Assembly: GCF_023283485.1 (NCBI RefSeq)
Contig: NZ_JAKILU010000009.1
Span: forward strand, 1-64,000
Direction of reading: 5' to 3'
Length of the DNA: 64,000 nucleotides
Source of the DNA: Shewanella glacialipiscicola
GTDB taxonomy: Bacteria; Pseudomonadota; Gammaproteobacteria; Enterobacterales; Shewanellaceae
Under the pieces are notes generated by a model, which was given only the letters and a program-made list of their open reading frames with translations, was not told the origin of the DNA and made no database searches. The stretch's first letter is position 1; every line of letters starts with the position of its first letter. Below are positions 9,598 to 18,869 of this stretch, piece by piece. The position numbers and the translations under genes are program-made.

Positions 9598-9927
9598 TTA
9601 AAAACTGAGTTTAATTCCACCTTGGCGCTGGATAGAGTCTTGTACGAATGGCATAAATTCGTTGCCACTACGCCCGTCAATCCACTTACCCTCTACAAAA
9701 CCAAAGTGGTACCCACCAAAACGTGTGGCTAACCAAATCTCGTGCAAAGGTTCTTGCTTGTTGATAACAATTTTTGAGCCATCAACAAACTCTAATTGTA
9801 ATACGTTGCCACTGGCATCGATATCGACATCGGCATCTTGCTCATCAATCGCAGTTTCAATCGCATTTTCTATCGCTTGGAACATGTCATCAGCGAGCTG
9901 GTGAAATTCTGTATCTGTCATGGCCAT
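9598..9927 (-). CDS. cyaY: Frataxin homologue CyaY
   Basis: 109-residue bacterial frataxin, an iron-binding modulator of IscS-dependent iron-sulfur cluster assembly. The acidic first helix ([20 protein letters not shown], then DEQDADVD) and the sheet with [13 protein letters not shown] and [13 protein letters not shown] segments are typical. ATG 9927 has an AGGA about 9 nt upstream; an alternative ATG at 9921 is less well placed. It converges on cyaA and diverges from lptM. Confidence 0.93.
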   Translation of the reverse strand: MAMTDTEFHQLADDMFQAIENAIETAIDEQDADVDIDASGNVLQLEFVDGSKIVINKQEPLHEIWLATRFGGYHFGFVEGKWIDGRSGNEFMPFVQDSIQRQGGIKLSF

Positions 9928-9994
9928 GCATTTCTGTCCTTTGCTTTCGTCAAGATGGATGCGATTATAAGGCTATTAGCCATCAGATGCACAG

Positions 9995-10198
9995 ATGTTG
10001 AGAAAAATGAGACTGTTTTTATTGTTATTGCTTGGTAGCCTATTTATTACGGCATGTGGTCAGAAAGGCCCTCTTTATCGCTCACCAGCCACTGAGGTTA
10101 GTCAGCCTAAAAGCGTCGAGGCGTCTAAAGCGGCGTCTGAGGCAGAAGAAATCAAGACCGAAATTAGATCCATCGAAGTACAAAAAAACCAACAATAA
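9995..10198 (+). CDS. lptM: Small lipoprotein LptM (YifL family)
   Basis: 67-residue lipoprotein with a positive start, a Leu-rich hydrophobic stretch and the lipobox ITAC, followed by GQKGPLY, the conserved motif of LptM. LptM is known to assist maturation of the LptD-LptE lipopolysaccharide translocon in the outer membrane. The C-terminal tail (about 45 residues, Ala/Glu/Lys-rich) is longer than in E. coli. An internal ATG at 10007 is an equally plausible start. It lies 42 bp upstream of lysA, in the usual lptM-lysA-dapF order. Confidence 0.85.
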   Translation: MLRKMRLFLLLLLGSLFITACGQKGPLYRSPATEVSQPKSVEASKAASEAEEIKTEIRSIEVQKNQQ

Positions 10199-10240
10199 CA
10201 ATTACCATTGCAGCGATAACGCGCAGTAAGGAATCAGACA

Positions 10241-11485
10241 TTGGATCACTTTCTCTACCAAGATAATACCTTGTATGCCGAAGGCTGTCAGGTTACTGAA
10301 TTAGCTCAAACTTATGGCACACCACTGTATATCTATTCGCGCGCAACCCTTGAGCGCCATTGGCATGCTTTTAATAATGCAGTGGCAGACCATCCACATC
10401 TTATTTGCTATGCAGTTAAAGCTAACGCTAACCTTGCGGTACTGAATGTATTAGCACGTTTAGGCAGTGGTTTTGATATTGTGTCCGGCGGTGAACTCGC
10501 TCGCGTCATCGAAGCCGGTGGCGATCCGGCTAAAGTGGTGTTCTCTGGTGTGGGTAAAACCGTTGCTGAAATGGAGCAAGCACTTAATCTGGGCATTTAC
10601 TGTTTTAACGTTGAATCAAGCGCCGAGCTTGAGCAGTTAAATCAGGTTGCGGGCCGTTTGGGTAAAGTTGCCCCTGTATCACTGCGGATAAATCCAGATG
10701 TCGACGCTGGAACTCATCCTTATATTTCGACTGGTCTTAAAGAAAACAAATTCGGTATTGCTATGGACGAGGCGGAAATCGTTTTCGCCCGTGCCCGTGT
10801 TTTACCTCATCTACATATTAAAGGTGTAGATTGCCATATCGGCTCGCAATTGACTGAAATCCAACCATTCCTTGATGCGATGGATCGTATGCTGGCATTA
10901 ATCGATCGCTTGGCAGAGCAAGGTATTGTTATTGAGCATTTCGATGTCGGTGGCGGTTTAGGGGTGACTTATGATGATGAAACCCCGCCGCACCCTGATG
11001 TGTATGCCGCGGCTCTACTTAAGCGTTTAGGCAGCCGCCAACTTAAACTGATTTTTGAACCGGGGCGCGCAATTGCCGCTAACGCGGGGATTTTTGTCAC
11101 TCAAGTGCTTTACCTTAAAGAAAACAGTGATAAGCGTTTTGCGATTGTCGATGGCGCGATGAATGACTTAATCCGTCCAGCGCTTTACAGTGCATGGCAA
11201 AAAATTATTCCCGTAGTGCCAAGAAGCTCACAAGCCTATGATTTTGATATCGTTGGCCCAGTGTGCGAAACCGGTGACTTTTTAGGTAAAGATCGCCAAC
11301 TTGCGTTAGCGGCCGGTGATTTGCTTGCTGTACGCTCCAGTGGTGCCTATGGTTTTGCAATGGCATCTAACTACAATACGCGCCCTCGTGCGGCCGAGAT
11401 TATGGTCGATGGTGAGCAGGCTTACCTTGTGCGTGAGCGAGAAAAGTTATCGCAACTGTGGCAAGGTGAGCAGCTCCTGCCGTAA
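10241..11485 (+). CDS. lysA: Diaminopimelate decarboxylase
   Basis: PLP enzyme (fold type III) converting meso-diaminopimelate to L-lysine; 414 residues. The PLP lysine is in CYAVKANAN (K60). Other signatures are GFDIVSGGEL, HIGSQLTE, FDVGGGLGVTY, EPGRAIAANAG and the substrate-binding GPVCETGDFL. Translation starts at TTG 10241, with AAGGA about 8 nt upstream. It is followed 75 bp later by dapF, so both lysine/cell-wall precursor steps are encoded together. Confidence 0.96.
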   Translation: MDHFLYQDNTLYAEGCQVTELAQTYGTPLYIYSRATLERHWHAFNNAVADHPHLICYAVKANANLAVLNVLARLGSGFDIVSGGELARVIEAGGDPAKVVFSGVGKTVAEMEQALNLGIYCFNVESSAELEQLNQVAGRLGKVAPVSLRINPDVDAGTHPYISTGLKENKFGIAMDEAEIVFARARVLPHLHIKGVDCHIGSQLTEIQPFLDAMDRMLALIDRLAEQGIVIEHFDVGGGLGVTYDDETPPHPDVYAAALLKRLGSRQLKLIFEPGRAIAANAGIFVTQVLYLKENSDKRFAIVDGAMNDLIRPALYSAWQKIIPVVPRSSQAYDFDIVGPVCETGDFLGKDRQLALAAGDLLAVRSSGAYGFAMASNYNTRPRAAEIMVDGEQAYLVREREKLSQLWQGEQLLP

Positions 11486-11560
11486 ACTAGAAAAATATAT
11501 TGATTCAGGCGCTTGGATTCATCATTTATGAGCCGCGCCTTGGCTTAAAGGATAAGTATC

Positions 11561-12388
11561 TTGATCCAATTCACTAAGATGCACGGTCTTGGCAATGATT
11601 TTATGGTGGTTGATGGGATCACACAAAACGTGTTTTTTTCGCCAGAGCAAATCCGCCGTCTAGCCGATCGTAACTTTGGCATCGGTTTTGACCAACTTCT
11701 TTTAGTTGAGCCGCCCTATGATCCTGATTTAGATTTTCATTATCGTATTTTTAATGCTGACGGCAGTGAAGTTGAGCAATGTGGCAATGGTGCGCGTTGT
11801 TTTGCGCGTTTTGTACGTAATAAGGGGCTGACAAATAAGAATAAAATTCGTGTTAGCACCTCATCTGGCAAAATGACATTGCGTTTGGAGCGTGATGGAA
11901 CGGTTACCGTAAATATGGGTGTGCCAATTCTCGAGCCGAGTCAAATTCCTTTTAAAGCCAAGAAACCCGAAAAAACCTACCTACTGCAAACACCGCTACA
12001 AACCTTTTTATGTGGTGTAGTGTCGATGGGTAATCCACATTGTGTGCTCGATGTTGAAGATGTGACCAGCGCTCCTGTCGCTGAAATTGGCGCTATGTTG
12101 ACCAAACATGAACGCTTTCCGCGCGGGGTTAATGTAGGCTTTATGCAAGTGGTAAACTCAGGTCATATTAAACTGCGGGTGTATGAACGCGGTGCGGCTG
12201 AAACCTTAGCTTGTGGTACAGGTGCGTGCGCTGCTGTGGTTGTCGGCCAAATACAAGGCAAGTTAGGGAAACAAGTACAGGTAGATTTACCCGGCGGCAC
12301 GTTAAGTATTAACTGGGAAGGTGAAGGTAAGCCTTTGTGGATGACGGGTCCTGCACAGCACGTTTACGATGGACAAATTCAGTTATGA
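11561..12388 (+). CDS. dapF: Diaminopimelate epimerase
   Basis: Cofactor-independent epimerase interconverting LL- and meso-diaminopimelate; 275 residues. The two catalytic cysteines are visible in EQCGNGARC and LACGTGACA. The N-terminus ([17 protein letters not shown]) is textbook. The start codon is TTG 11561 with AAAGGA upstream. Its stop overlaps the ATG of the DUF484 gene (ATGA, 12385-12388), implying translational coupling, as in the conserved dapF-DUF484-xerC-yigB cluster. Confidence 0.96.
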   Translation: MIQFTKMHGLGNDFMVVDGITQNVFFSPEQIRRLADRNFGIGFDQLLLVEPPYDPDLDFHYRIFNADGSEVEQCGNGARCFARFVRNKGLTNKNKIRVSTSSGKMTLRLERDGTVTVNMGVPILEPSQIPFKAKKPEKTYLLQTPLQTFLCGVVSMGNPHCVLDVEDVTSAPVAEIGAMLTKHERFPRGVNVGFMQVVNSGHIKLRVYERGAAETLACGTGACAAVVVGQIQGKLGKQVQVDLPGGTLSINWEGEGKPLWMTGPAQHVYDGQIQL

Positions 12389-13014
12389 CCGAGCCTTTGA
12401 TGCCGCAGACTAATGTGCCCTTCGATGAGTTGATAATTCGTGAGTATCTACTCGATAATCCTAGCTTTTTTAATCGTTACCCTGAACTGCTACTAGCAAT
12501 GCGTTTACCTCATATGGAGCGTGGCGCGATATCCTTAGTAGAACGTCGCCAAGAAATGCTGCGCCAGCGGGTGAGCCAATTAGAAGAAGAGATCACTAGC
12601 CTATTAACGATGGCGACGCGTAACGAAAAAATTTATCAATTCAATACCGAGTTATCATTTAAGTTACTGAACTGTGCTGATTTAATCTCACTCAAGGAAG
12701 TCTTAGCCGATAGTTTGAAAATGCAGTTTAACTTTAGTCATGTGCGTTTAATCAGCGTTCTTGATGCCGATATGAAGGCAATATGGGATCAAAGGCTGCA
12801 TAAAGGTCACTATTTTGGTCGCTTAACACAGCAAGAAGCTAAACGTTTATTTGGTAGTGAAGTGGGCTCGGTGGCACTGACTAAATTGTCCGAAGATACC
12901 CCAGTCATTTTTGCGATTGCCAGCCAAGATGCAACCCATTTTCACCCAGATATGGATAACATGCTACTGGAACAATTGCAGCGTTTACTGGCGCATATGC
13001 TTGCTAAGCTGTAA
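12385..13014 (+). CDS. DUF484 family protein (YigA-like)
   Basis: 209-residue cytosolic protein of the DUF484 family, which has a GAF-like fold and no established function. The start at 12385 ([13 protein letters not shown]) overlaps the dapF stop by 4 bp; an upstream in-frame ATG at 12337 would sit deep inside dapF. Conserved features include [13 protein letters not shown], a coiled coil ([20 protein letters not shown]) and the C-terminal [15 protein letters not shown]. Its place between dapF and xerC is conserved in gammaproteobacteria. Confidence 0.88.
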   Translation: MTEPLMPQTNVPFDELIIREYLLDNPSFFNRYPELLLAMRLPHMERGAISLVERRQEMLRQRVSQLEEEITSLLTMATRNEKIYQFNTELSFKLLNCADLISLKEVLADSLKMQFNFSHVRLISVLDADMKAIWDQRLHKGHYFGRLTQQEAKRLFGSEVGSVALTKLSEDTPVIFAIASQDATHFHPDMDNMLLEQLQRLLAHMLAKL

Positions 13015-13073
13015 AAGCAATGGGGTGGCATTTACTCCCTTAGTTTTTACAGTAAACCGATGAGGAAACCGAG

Positions 13074-13994
13074 ATGAGTACGCAAACAGGCGAAGTGTTG
13101 GCGCTTAATACTCAATGGTTACAAACCTTTGAACGCTATTTGAGTACTGAGAAGCAGTTGTCTGCCTATACAGTGCGTAATTACCTATATGAGCTCAATC
13201 GTGGCAGTGCACTTTTACCTGAAAGTGTGCATCTACTTAATGTGAGCCGTGAGCATTGGCAGCAAGTATTAGCCAAATTACATCGCCAAGGTTTAAGCCC
13301 ACGATCCCTTTCTCTGTGTTTATCTGCGGTAAAGCAATGGGGTGAGTTTCTACTGCGCGAAGGTGTCATTGAGCTTAATCCTGCCAAAGGTCTAAGTGCG
13401 CCGAAACAAGCCAAACCGCTGCCGAAGAATATCGATATCGATGCCATTACCCATTTGCTGGACATTGAAGGCACAGATCCCCTAAGTCTGCGGGATAAAG
13501 CCATGATGGAGTTGTTTTATTCCAGTGGCCTGCGTTTGGCAGAGCTTGCGGCGCTTAATATATCCAGCGTGCAATACGACGTGAAAGAAATGCGAGTTTT
13601 AGGTAAAGGTAATAAAGAGCGTATCGTCCCAGTCGGGCGCTTGGCGATTGATGCTCTACAGGCTTGGCTTAATTGTCGAAAGCAAATCCCCTGCGAAGAT
13701 AACGCCTTATTTGTGACTGAAAAAGGTAAGCGTTTATCCCATCGCAGTATTCAGGCACGAATGGCAAAATGGGGACAAGAACAGGCATTATCGGTACGAG
13801 TTCATCCACATAAACTGCGTCATTCCTTTGCCACTCACATGTTAGAAGCGAGCGCCGATCTGCGGGCGGTGCAAGAATTATTGGGCCATGCCAACCTAGC
13901 GACCACACAAATCTATACCAGTTTGGATTTCCAACACTTAGCTAATGTGTATGATAACGCCCATCCTCGAGCGAAAAAACCACAGGATAAATAA
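13074..13994 (+). CDS. xerC: Tyrosine recombinase XerC
   Basis: 306-residue site-specific recombinase that acts with XerD at dif to resolve chromosome dimers. A SAM-like N-terminal DNA-binding domain ([16 protein letters not shown]) precedes the catalytic domain, with the R in [10 protein letters not shown], the K region [13 protein letters not shown]-x-L-R-H in [22 protein letters not shown] and the nucleophile Tyr in TQIYTSLD. Its TAA overlaps the next gene's ATG by 1 bp (TAATG). Confidence 0.95.
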   Translation: MSTQTGEVLALNTQWLQTFERYLSTEKQLSAYTVRNYLYELNRGSALLPESVHLLNVSREHWQQVLAKLHRQGLSPRSLSLCLSAVKQWGEFLLREGVIELNPAKGLSAPKQAKPLPKNIDIDAITHLLDIEGTDPLSLRDKAMMELFYSSGLRLAELAALNISSVQYDVKEMRVLGKGNKERIVPVGRLAIDALQAWLNCRKQIPCEDNALFVTEKGKRLSHRSIQARMAKWGQEQALSVRVHPHKLRHSFATHMLEASADLRAVQELLGHANLATTQIYTSLDFQHLANVYDNAHPRAKKPQDK

Positions 13995-14725
13995 TGCGTT
14001 GCTATCTTAGACCCCAACATATTCAAGCGATCAGTTTCGATCTCGATGACACCTTATACGACAATCTACCGCATATTCTAAATGCTGAAGCTGAGCTGGC
14101 GATATTTTTACAACAGGTGTTTCCTTTATCGCAGGCATGGCAACCCCATGATTGGCGCAGTCTAAAACAACAACTCCTGCAGCAACATCGCGAACTTGCC
14201 CACGACACTAGCGCAGCCCGTTTGGCCACGCTGCGCTGCGGCCTCATTCAATTAGGTTATTCGGCTATGGAGGCTGAGCGCGGCGCTGAGCAAGGATTAG
14301 CGTGTTTTTATTTTCATCGCAGTAATTTTCGAATATCTGATGAAGTGCTGTTATTACTCAAACACTTGTCAGGGCATTTTAGATTAGTCGGCATCACTAA
14401 TGGTAATGTGGATGCCGAGCGGATTGGTTTAGGCGATGCTTTTGAATTTGTGCTTCACCCTGGTAGTGGCGTGCAAATGAAACCCGCTAAGGACATGTTC
14501 GAGTTGGCTTGTTTGCGGTTAAATATTGCGCCGCAGCATTTACTCCATGTGGGCGATAACATGAATGCCGATGTTCGTGGCGCGCGGCTTGCTGGGTGTC
14601 AATCTGTATGGTTGAACCCCAGTTTTGGCCGAAACGATTCGTTACCTATCGCAACTCTATTACCACATTTAGAAATTACCTCCCTTGATGCTTTGGCAAA
14701 AGTGCTAGCAATTGATGCAAAATAG
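13994..14725 (+). CDS. yigB: HAD-family phosphatase YigB
   Basis: 243-residue haloacid-dehalogenase superfamily hydrolase. Motif I is FDLDDTLYDN, motif II GITNGN, motif III the lysine in QMKPAKDMF, and motif IV HVGDNMNADVRGA, with a helical cap between I and II. E. coli YigB in the same position (after xerC) can dephosphorylate the 5-amino-6-(5-phosphoribitylamino)uracil intermediate of riboflavin synthesis; assigning that substrate here is inference from synteny. Translation is probably coupled to xerC through TAATG. Confidence 0.9.
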   Translation: MRCYLRPQHIQAISFDLDDTLYDNLPHILNAEAELAIFLQQVFPLSQAWQPHDWRSLKQQLLQQHRELAHDTSAARLATLRCGLIQLGYSAMEAERGAEQGLACFYFHRSNFRISDEVLLLLKHLSGHFRLVGITNGNVDAERIGLGDAFEFVLHPGSGVQMKPAKDMFELACLRLNIAPQHLLHVGDNMNADVRGARLAGCQSVWLNPSFGRNDSLPIATLLPHLEITSLDALAKVLAIDAK

Positions 14726-14782
14726 TTCAGTGTGACAATAGTTCAGTGTACATTTTCAACCTGCATCTTTACTGATCTAAGG

Positions 14783-14796
14783 GTGATTGAGATCAA
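14783..14796. promoter_or_regulatory. FNR/EtrA-like (or CRP-like) site upstream of the HupE/UreJ gene
   Basis: GTGAT-TGAG-ATCAA matches the FNR consensus TTGAT-N4-ATCAA at nine of ten positions. It is 119 bp upstream of the ATG at 14915. Shewanella EtrA (FNR) and CRP sites look alike, so either could act here. Confidence 0.5.
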
Positions 14797-14914
14797 GGTT
14801 TTACCACCATATTTACACTAAAGTTAAGCTTTAATTGAAGCCCATAAGCGATCTGACACTATATTTTCAGATAGCGTGGTATCAATCACTAAAGTCACTG
14901 ACTAAGGCTATTTT

Positions 14915-15493
14915 ATGGCGCGTATTGGTTTGTTATTACTGCTCAGCTTATGTGGGATTGCGCCGGTGTCGGCCCATGAAATTCATTCAGGCGGCGGCTT
15001 CATGTCAGGGTTTAATCATCCTGTTTTGGGGTTTGATCATCTGTTAGCGATGTTGAGTGTGGGTATGTTGAGTACCCAGCTTGGTGGTCGCGCTATTTGG
15101 ACTGTGCCACTCGCCTTTGTCGTTTTTATGTTGTTTGGTGGAATATTAGGTTTATACGCAGTTGCCGTTCCCTTCGTTGAAATAGGTATCGCTTTATCAG
15201 TGTTGCTGCTTGGGCTTGCTATCGCTTTTGACCGTCAAATCCCGCTGTTATTTGCTATGACTTTTGTAGGGGTATTTGCGATTTTTCACGGCCATGCCCA
15301 CGGCGCAGAAATACCGGAATTGGCAAGTCCAGTCCTGTACGCCTTAGGTTTTTTATTTGGTACAGCGGTTATCCATTTAGGTGGCGTAATGATAGGTCTT
15401 GGGATGCAAAAGATGACAGGGCAACGCAACTTAATGCGTGTCACGGGCGCAGCGATTGCCGCCATGGGGGGCTATTTATTAGCAGGATTGTGA
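14915..15493 (+). CDS. HupE/UreJ family membrane protein
   Basis: 192-residue inner-membrane protein with a cleavable-looking signal (LLLLLSLCGIAPVSA) followed at once by a His-rich start (HEIHSGGG), the family motif HPVLGFDH, and a second His cluster FHGHAHG between membrane helices; about six helices in total. HupE/UreJ proteins are proposed nickel (or cobalt) transporters serving hydrogenase or urease. No such enzyme gene lies nearby, so metal and purpose are unproven. The upstream FNR-like site would fit an anaerobic role. Confidence 0.85.
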   Translation: MARIGLLLLLSLCGIAPVSAHEIHSGGGFMSGFNHPVLGFDHLLAMLSVGMLSTQLGGRAIWTVPLAFVVFMLFGGILGLYAVAVPFVEIGIALSVLLLGLAIAFDRQIPLLFAMTFVGVFAIFHGHAHGAEIPELASPVLYALGFLFGTAVIHLGGVMIGLGMQKMTGQRNLMRVTGAAIAAMGGYLLAGL

Positions 15494-15565
15494 GGCTGAT
15501 TGTAAGGCTATCGCAGGCTTATACTTATACTTATAATAGGATTAGTCAGGTTGTAGAGCGGTAAG

Positions 15566-16069
15566 TTAACGCGCCTTGAGTTGTTTCATGCAAAGATGGG
15601 CGCGGCGTTGCATTAGATTGACCTGCCGACGACTTGCATGCATGTCGGCATCTCCTACCCTAAAATAGCTTCCCGTATAGGGATCCCCGCCCACATAAAT
15701 TGGTTTTAGCTGTTCTGGCGCCAGCGGTATACGGATACGAATAAGCTTTTTATTCATAATTTCAATAATCTGTACATCCGAAATTGCCAAGATATTGTGA
15801 CTGGTGCGGCTAGGGTTATCGAGTATTTCCCAAAACTCCTGCAAAACGGGCAGGGGATTCGGTATACCTTCAATACTGAAATGGCCATGTTCTTCACGTA
15901 CACCTAAGATAATCTCGCCACCTAGCGTGTTGGCAAAGGAACTATAGGTTGCCCAAATATCTTCGGGCAATTGACCTTGTCCGTCACGGCCACCGGCGAG
16001 CTTAAATTCTACTTGGGCCGATTCATGTAAATCGTCGATATCATCGAGTGCAAATGATTGAAATGTCAT
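15566..16069 (-). CDS. Stand-alone AlbA_2 (Schlafen-type) putative DNA-binding protein
   Basis: 167-residue protein matching the AlbA_2/Schlafen-type domain: ESAQVEFKLAGG at the start, ATYSSFANTLGGEIILGV in the middle, and the C-terminal YVGGDPYTGSYFRVGDADMHAS. In most family members this domain is fused to a helicase or winged helix; here it makes up the whole protein. Schlafen-type AlbA_2 domains are linked to nucleic-acid binding, and some to RNase activity. It converges on the HupE gene. Its function is unknown. Confidence 0.75.
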   Translation of the reverse strand: MTFQSFALDDIDDLHESAQVEFKLAGGRDGQGQLPEDIWATYSSFANTLGGEIILGVREEHGHFSIEGIPNPLPVLQEFWEILDNPSRTSHNILAISDVQIIEIMNKKLIRIRIPLAPEQLKPIYVGGDPYTGSYFRVGDADMHASRRQVNLMQRRAHLCMKQLKAR

Positions 16070-16256
16070 GGCAGCTTATCCGTCAGCGACACGTGACTTG
16101 TTGTAGCACGTCGATAATTGAAAGGCCAGACTTAGGGATCCACAGGTCTGGCAAAAGCTGGTTATTGAAATACAGTCATGGGCAACAGTAAATCGATGTT
16201 AAGCATGACATAACACAATTCATGCATTGTCTTCAGGTTTATTATGGTCACTGCCA

Positions 16257-16289
16257 AATAATTCGAGGCGCCTAGCGCCTCGAATTATT
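16257..16289 (-). terminator. Strong hairpin after the orphan FlhA-domain gene
   Basis: A perfect 15-bp stem (AATAATTCGAGGCGC and its complement) with a 3-nt loop lies 29 bp past the stop at 16318. The outer part of the stem supplies the A/T-rich tract on both strands, so it can end transcription from either side. Confidence 0.75.
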
Positions 16290-16317
16290 AATTAGATGCT
16301 GATAATAAAGCGGTGGA

Positions 16318-17349
16318 CTAGCCGAGTTGTCCTGCAATCATCAGTTCTTTTGTTTCAGGGACTTCATTATAGGATAAAACATGGAGTCCCCGTGCGAAGG
16401 CGAGTGCATAACGTGCTAGGAAAGGTCTGAGCTGCGGCGACACTAGCAGGATTGGGTTATAGCCCTTCTCTTTGGTTTCGGCTAGTAACTGAGGCATTTT
16501 TTGTTGCAGTTGTGCTAGTAAATTCGGCTCGATGGGGAAGCTATCCAGTGCGACTTTGCCTTGCTGTTGTGATTGATTCAGTGCAATCATTAAAGTCTGC
16601 TCTAACTCTGGAGTCAGGGTGAGTACGTTTAACTGCGAACTGCTACCGGCAATTTGATGCAATATGGTGTTGCGTAAAGCACAGCGGACATCAGCAGCGA
16701 GTAAGACGGGATCTTTTGTTTGTTCACTGCATTCCAATAGCGTGGTAGCTATAGTGCGTATATCTTTGAGCGGTACTTGTTCTTTAAGTAACAGACGGAA
16801 AACTTTAAGTAACTGTATTGTTGTTAAACTTGTACTGAGTGATTCTGCAAGCTTAGGCGCCTGCTTACTTAACCTGTCAGTGAGTTGCATAATATCATCA
16901 TGTTGCAATAATTCTGGCAATGATTCTCGTAGCAGTTTACTGACATGAGTAGCAATAATCGTGGCATTATCGACGACGGAATAACCTAAGTTGAGTGCCT
17001 TTGCTTTTAAATCTGGTGCTATCCAAATGGCATCCATTTGGTAAGCGGGTTCTTTAGTTAAAATACCATCAATTTTGCCATATACAGGGCCACTTTTTAT
17101 CGCTAATAAAAGGTCAGGCTCGAGCTCGGCAATTGCGACTTGAGTTCCCATAAAATTTATTTGATATGCATGTGGTGCTAACGCTAAGTTATCGCGTACT
17201 CTGACTTCTGATAATAAAAAACCAACTTGCTCTGAGAGTGTGCGCCTGATCCCTGTCAGGCGTTTTTGTAATTCAGCTCCTTTAGTTTTTTCAACTAAGT
17301 GCACCAATCTATAGCCTAATCTGACTTCGATAATGTCGGTAAACGGCAA
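16318..17349 (-). CDS. Orphan FlhA C-terminal cytoplasmic domain (FHIPEP family)
   Basis: 343-residue soluble protein aligning, as recalled, with the cytoplasmic half of FlhA-type export-gate proteins: LGYRLVHLVEKTKGAELQKR, GIRRTLSEQVGFL, VRVRDNLALAPHAYQI, WIAPDLKAKALNLGYSVVD, and the SD4-like end ILLVSPQLRPFLARYAL. Full FlhA is about 700 residues with ~8 N-terminal membrane helices; none are encoded here. The frame opens just before the domain (stop at 17383-17385) and the likely start is TTG 17349. FlhA-C binds export chaperone-substrate complexes, so this orphan could modulate flagellar or other type III export. No flagellar genes are adjacent. Confidence 0.85.
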   Translation of the reverse strand: MPFTDIIEVRLGYRLVHLVEKTKGAELQKRLTGIRRTLSEQVGFLLSEVRVRDNLALAPHAYQINFMGTQVAIAELEPDLLLAIKSGPVYGKIDGILTKEPAYQMDAIWIAPDLKAKALNLGYSVVDNATIIATHVSKLLRESLPELLQHDDIMQLTDRLSKQAPKLAESLSTSLTTIQLLKVFRLLLKEQVPLKDIRTIATTLLECSEQTKDPVLLAADVRCALRNTILHQIAGSSSQLNVLTLTPELEQTLMIALNQSQQQGKVALDSFPIEPNLLAQLQQKMPQLLAETKEKGYNPILLVSPQLRPFLARYALAFARGLHVLSYNEVPETKELMIAGQLG

Positions 17350-17500
17350 CGACTCCCAGCTTGGAGCTGAAGCAGGGCCGGATTATACATTGTTAAATTG
17401 GTTAACAAACCTATCCAGTCGAACGAATTTCATTCGATTATGGATGATTTATATCAATCAATAATCTCGCATTAAGTCGACTTAAGAACAAAATAGCTAA

Positions 17501-17608
17501 ATGTTAACAGAATTTACAAAGCATAATCTCACCCTGCGCTGGATATCAGATAACAATATTGACATCCAACGGCTGGTTGATGCGATTAAATTACGGGCGA
17601 AAACATAG
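17501..17608 (+). CDS. Possible 35-residue small ORF
   Basis: ATG 17501 to TAG 17608 encodes 35 residues starting MLTEFTKHNLTLRW and ending LVDAIKLRAKT, an amphipathic helix-like tail. It ends 9 bp before the next gene's ATG, consistent with coupling. No convincing ribosome-binding site precedes it and I recognise no family, so it may be chance. Confidence 0.25.
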   Translation: MLTEFTKHNLTLRWISDNNIDIQRLVDAIKLRAKT

Positions 17609-17617
17609 GGGCATGCA

Positions 17618-17905
17618 ATGGCTTCATCTGTTAATCGTAACGGTTCAGATAAACTGCAGAAAGTCTTTCTTTATTTAATCCTGCTTAATTTGCTGTTACT
17701 TACCGTTGTTTCTATTAATATAAATACATTACGTTTTAGTCATGGCGTTATTGTTTTAATAATGATGTTTATCTACAACTATTTTCTTGTGCATTTATGC
17801 TATATACGTGCAGCAAGGTCGCAGGATGCCTATCTTATTTACCCCGTTGTTATTGGAGCGCTCAGTTCTTTTTTCTTAGTAGTGTATTTTTTCTTTTTAC
17901 ATTAA
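17618..17905 (+). CDS. Small three-helix membrane protein, unknown function
   Basis: 95 residues with a short polar N-terminus (MASSVNRNGSDKLQK) and three predicted membrane helices: about 16-33 (FLYLILLNLLLLTVVSI), 42-62 (GVIVLIMMFIYNYFLVHLCY) and 74-93. GGGG about 6 nt before ATG 17618 can serve as ribosome-binding site. I do not recognise a family. It diverges from the orphan FlhA-domain gene across ~268 bp. Confidence 0.6.
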   Translation: MASSVNRNGSDKLQKVFLYLILLNLLLLTVVSININTLRFSHGVIVLIMMFIYNYFLVHLCYIRAARSQDAYLIYPVVIGALSSFFLVVYFFFLH

Positions 17906-18098
17906 GCGCTTCAAATATCATTATTTATGTATTAGGGCTATGTTTTAGAGTCATAAATTAGAGGGAGTTGTGTCGATAAGTCTTGTTGAGGTTATTATTA
18001 AATCTACAGGCTAAATCCGCATTATTTTTTAGTGATCATCTAAAGTTAAGAACAGGGATAAGCACAACTATGTGCTTATCCCTTTTTCGTTATCAATC

Positions 18099-18842
18099 TT
18101 ATTGTGCTAAAACGAGTGCTTTAGGGAATAAAATATTACTTTCTAAATGGATATGTCTGTGTAAGTCAGCCTCAAATTCTGCAAGTGTCGCATAACAAAC
18201 GCGCCAGGTGGTGCAAGCATGCGGTGGTGGCGTAAAGTCGTTGGTTAATTGGTGTAGCTGCTCCAAAATGGCCCCCGCTTCTTCATGCTCATGTTGCATA
18301 GCATTAATTGGGTTGCTGATATGCCCAAAACAACCATTCACTTGCTCACCTTGACTGAGTGAGCGAATGGCTGGAAATAATATTTTTTCTTCCTTCATTA
18401 AATGCGGCATTAAGTCTTCAACTAGCGCACGTACTAAACCTGCAAAAGGAATGATTTCGTCATGTTCTTTACCGTGAGCTCTTACCATTTTTTCTGAGTA
18501 TTCAATCAATAAAGGCCCTTTGGCGCGTATATATTGATGATGGGTCGATTCGATAAAATCAATCAACTCTGCAAGCGGTAAATGATTCGATTCATCCTCT
18601 TTGCCGTTAGCCAGGGATGCTGAGTTTAATGCCGCCACAACCGCTCCTGTATCAGCGCCAGCGCGTTCACAGGCGACAGATAATAGTTTGCCACCGCCGC
18701 AACAAAAATCGATACCAAATTGACTAAATACATGGGCACGACGGAAATCTTCGACGACTAGCTCTCCGACTTTTCTATCCAACCAAGATTGAGATGATTC
18801 TTCATGGGCAAATAATTCAGATGATGCATTAGCAGATGACAT
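18099..18842 (-). CDS. ytfE: Iron-sulfur cluster repair di-iron protein (YtfE/ScdA/RIC)
   Basis: 247-residue RIC protein that repairs iron-sulfur centres damaged by NO or oxidants. An N-terminal ScdA-N domain (RKVGELVVEDFRRAHVF, FGIDFCCGGGKLL) precedes a hemerythrin-like di-iron domain with metal-ligand candidates in HHQYIRAKG, AHGKEHDEI, HLMKEEKILFPAI, MQHEHEEAG and HRHIHLESNILFP. The start at 18842 has GGAG 8 nt upstream; a longer start at 18878 would fall inside the NsrR-like site at 18870-18892, which argues against it. Confidence 0.92.
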   Translation of the reverse strand: MSSANASSELFAHEESSQSWLDRKVGELVVEDFRRAHVFSQFGIDFCCGGGKLLSVACERAGADTGAVVAALNSASLANGKEDESNHLPLAELIDFIESTHHQYIRAKGPLLIEYSEKMVRAHGKEHDEIIPFAGLVRALVEDLMPHLMKEEKILFPAIRSLSQGEQVNGCFGHISNPINAMQHEHEEAGAILEQLHQLTNDFTPPPHACTTWRVCYATLAEFEADLHRHIHLESNILFPKALVLAQ

Positions 18843-18869
18843 GGAAACGCTCCAATACGGCAATTTATT

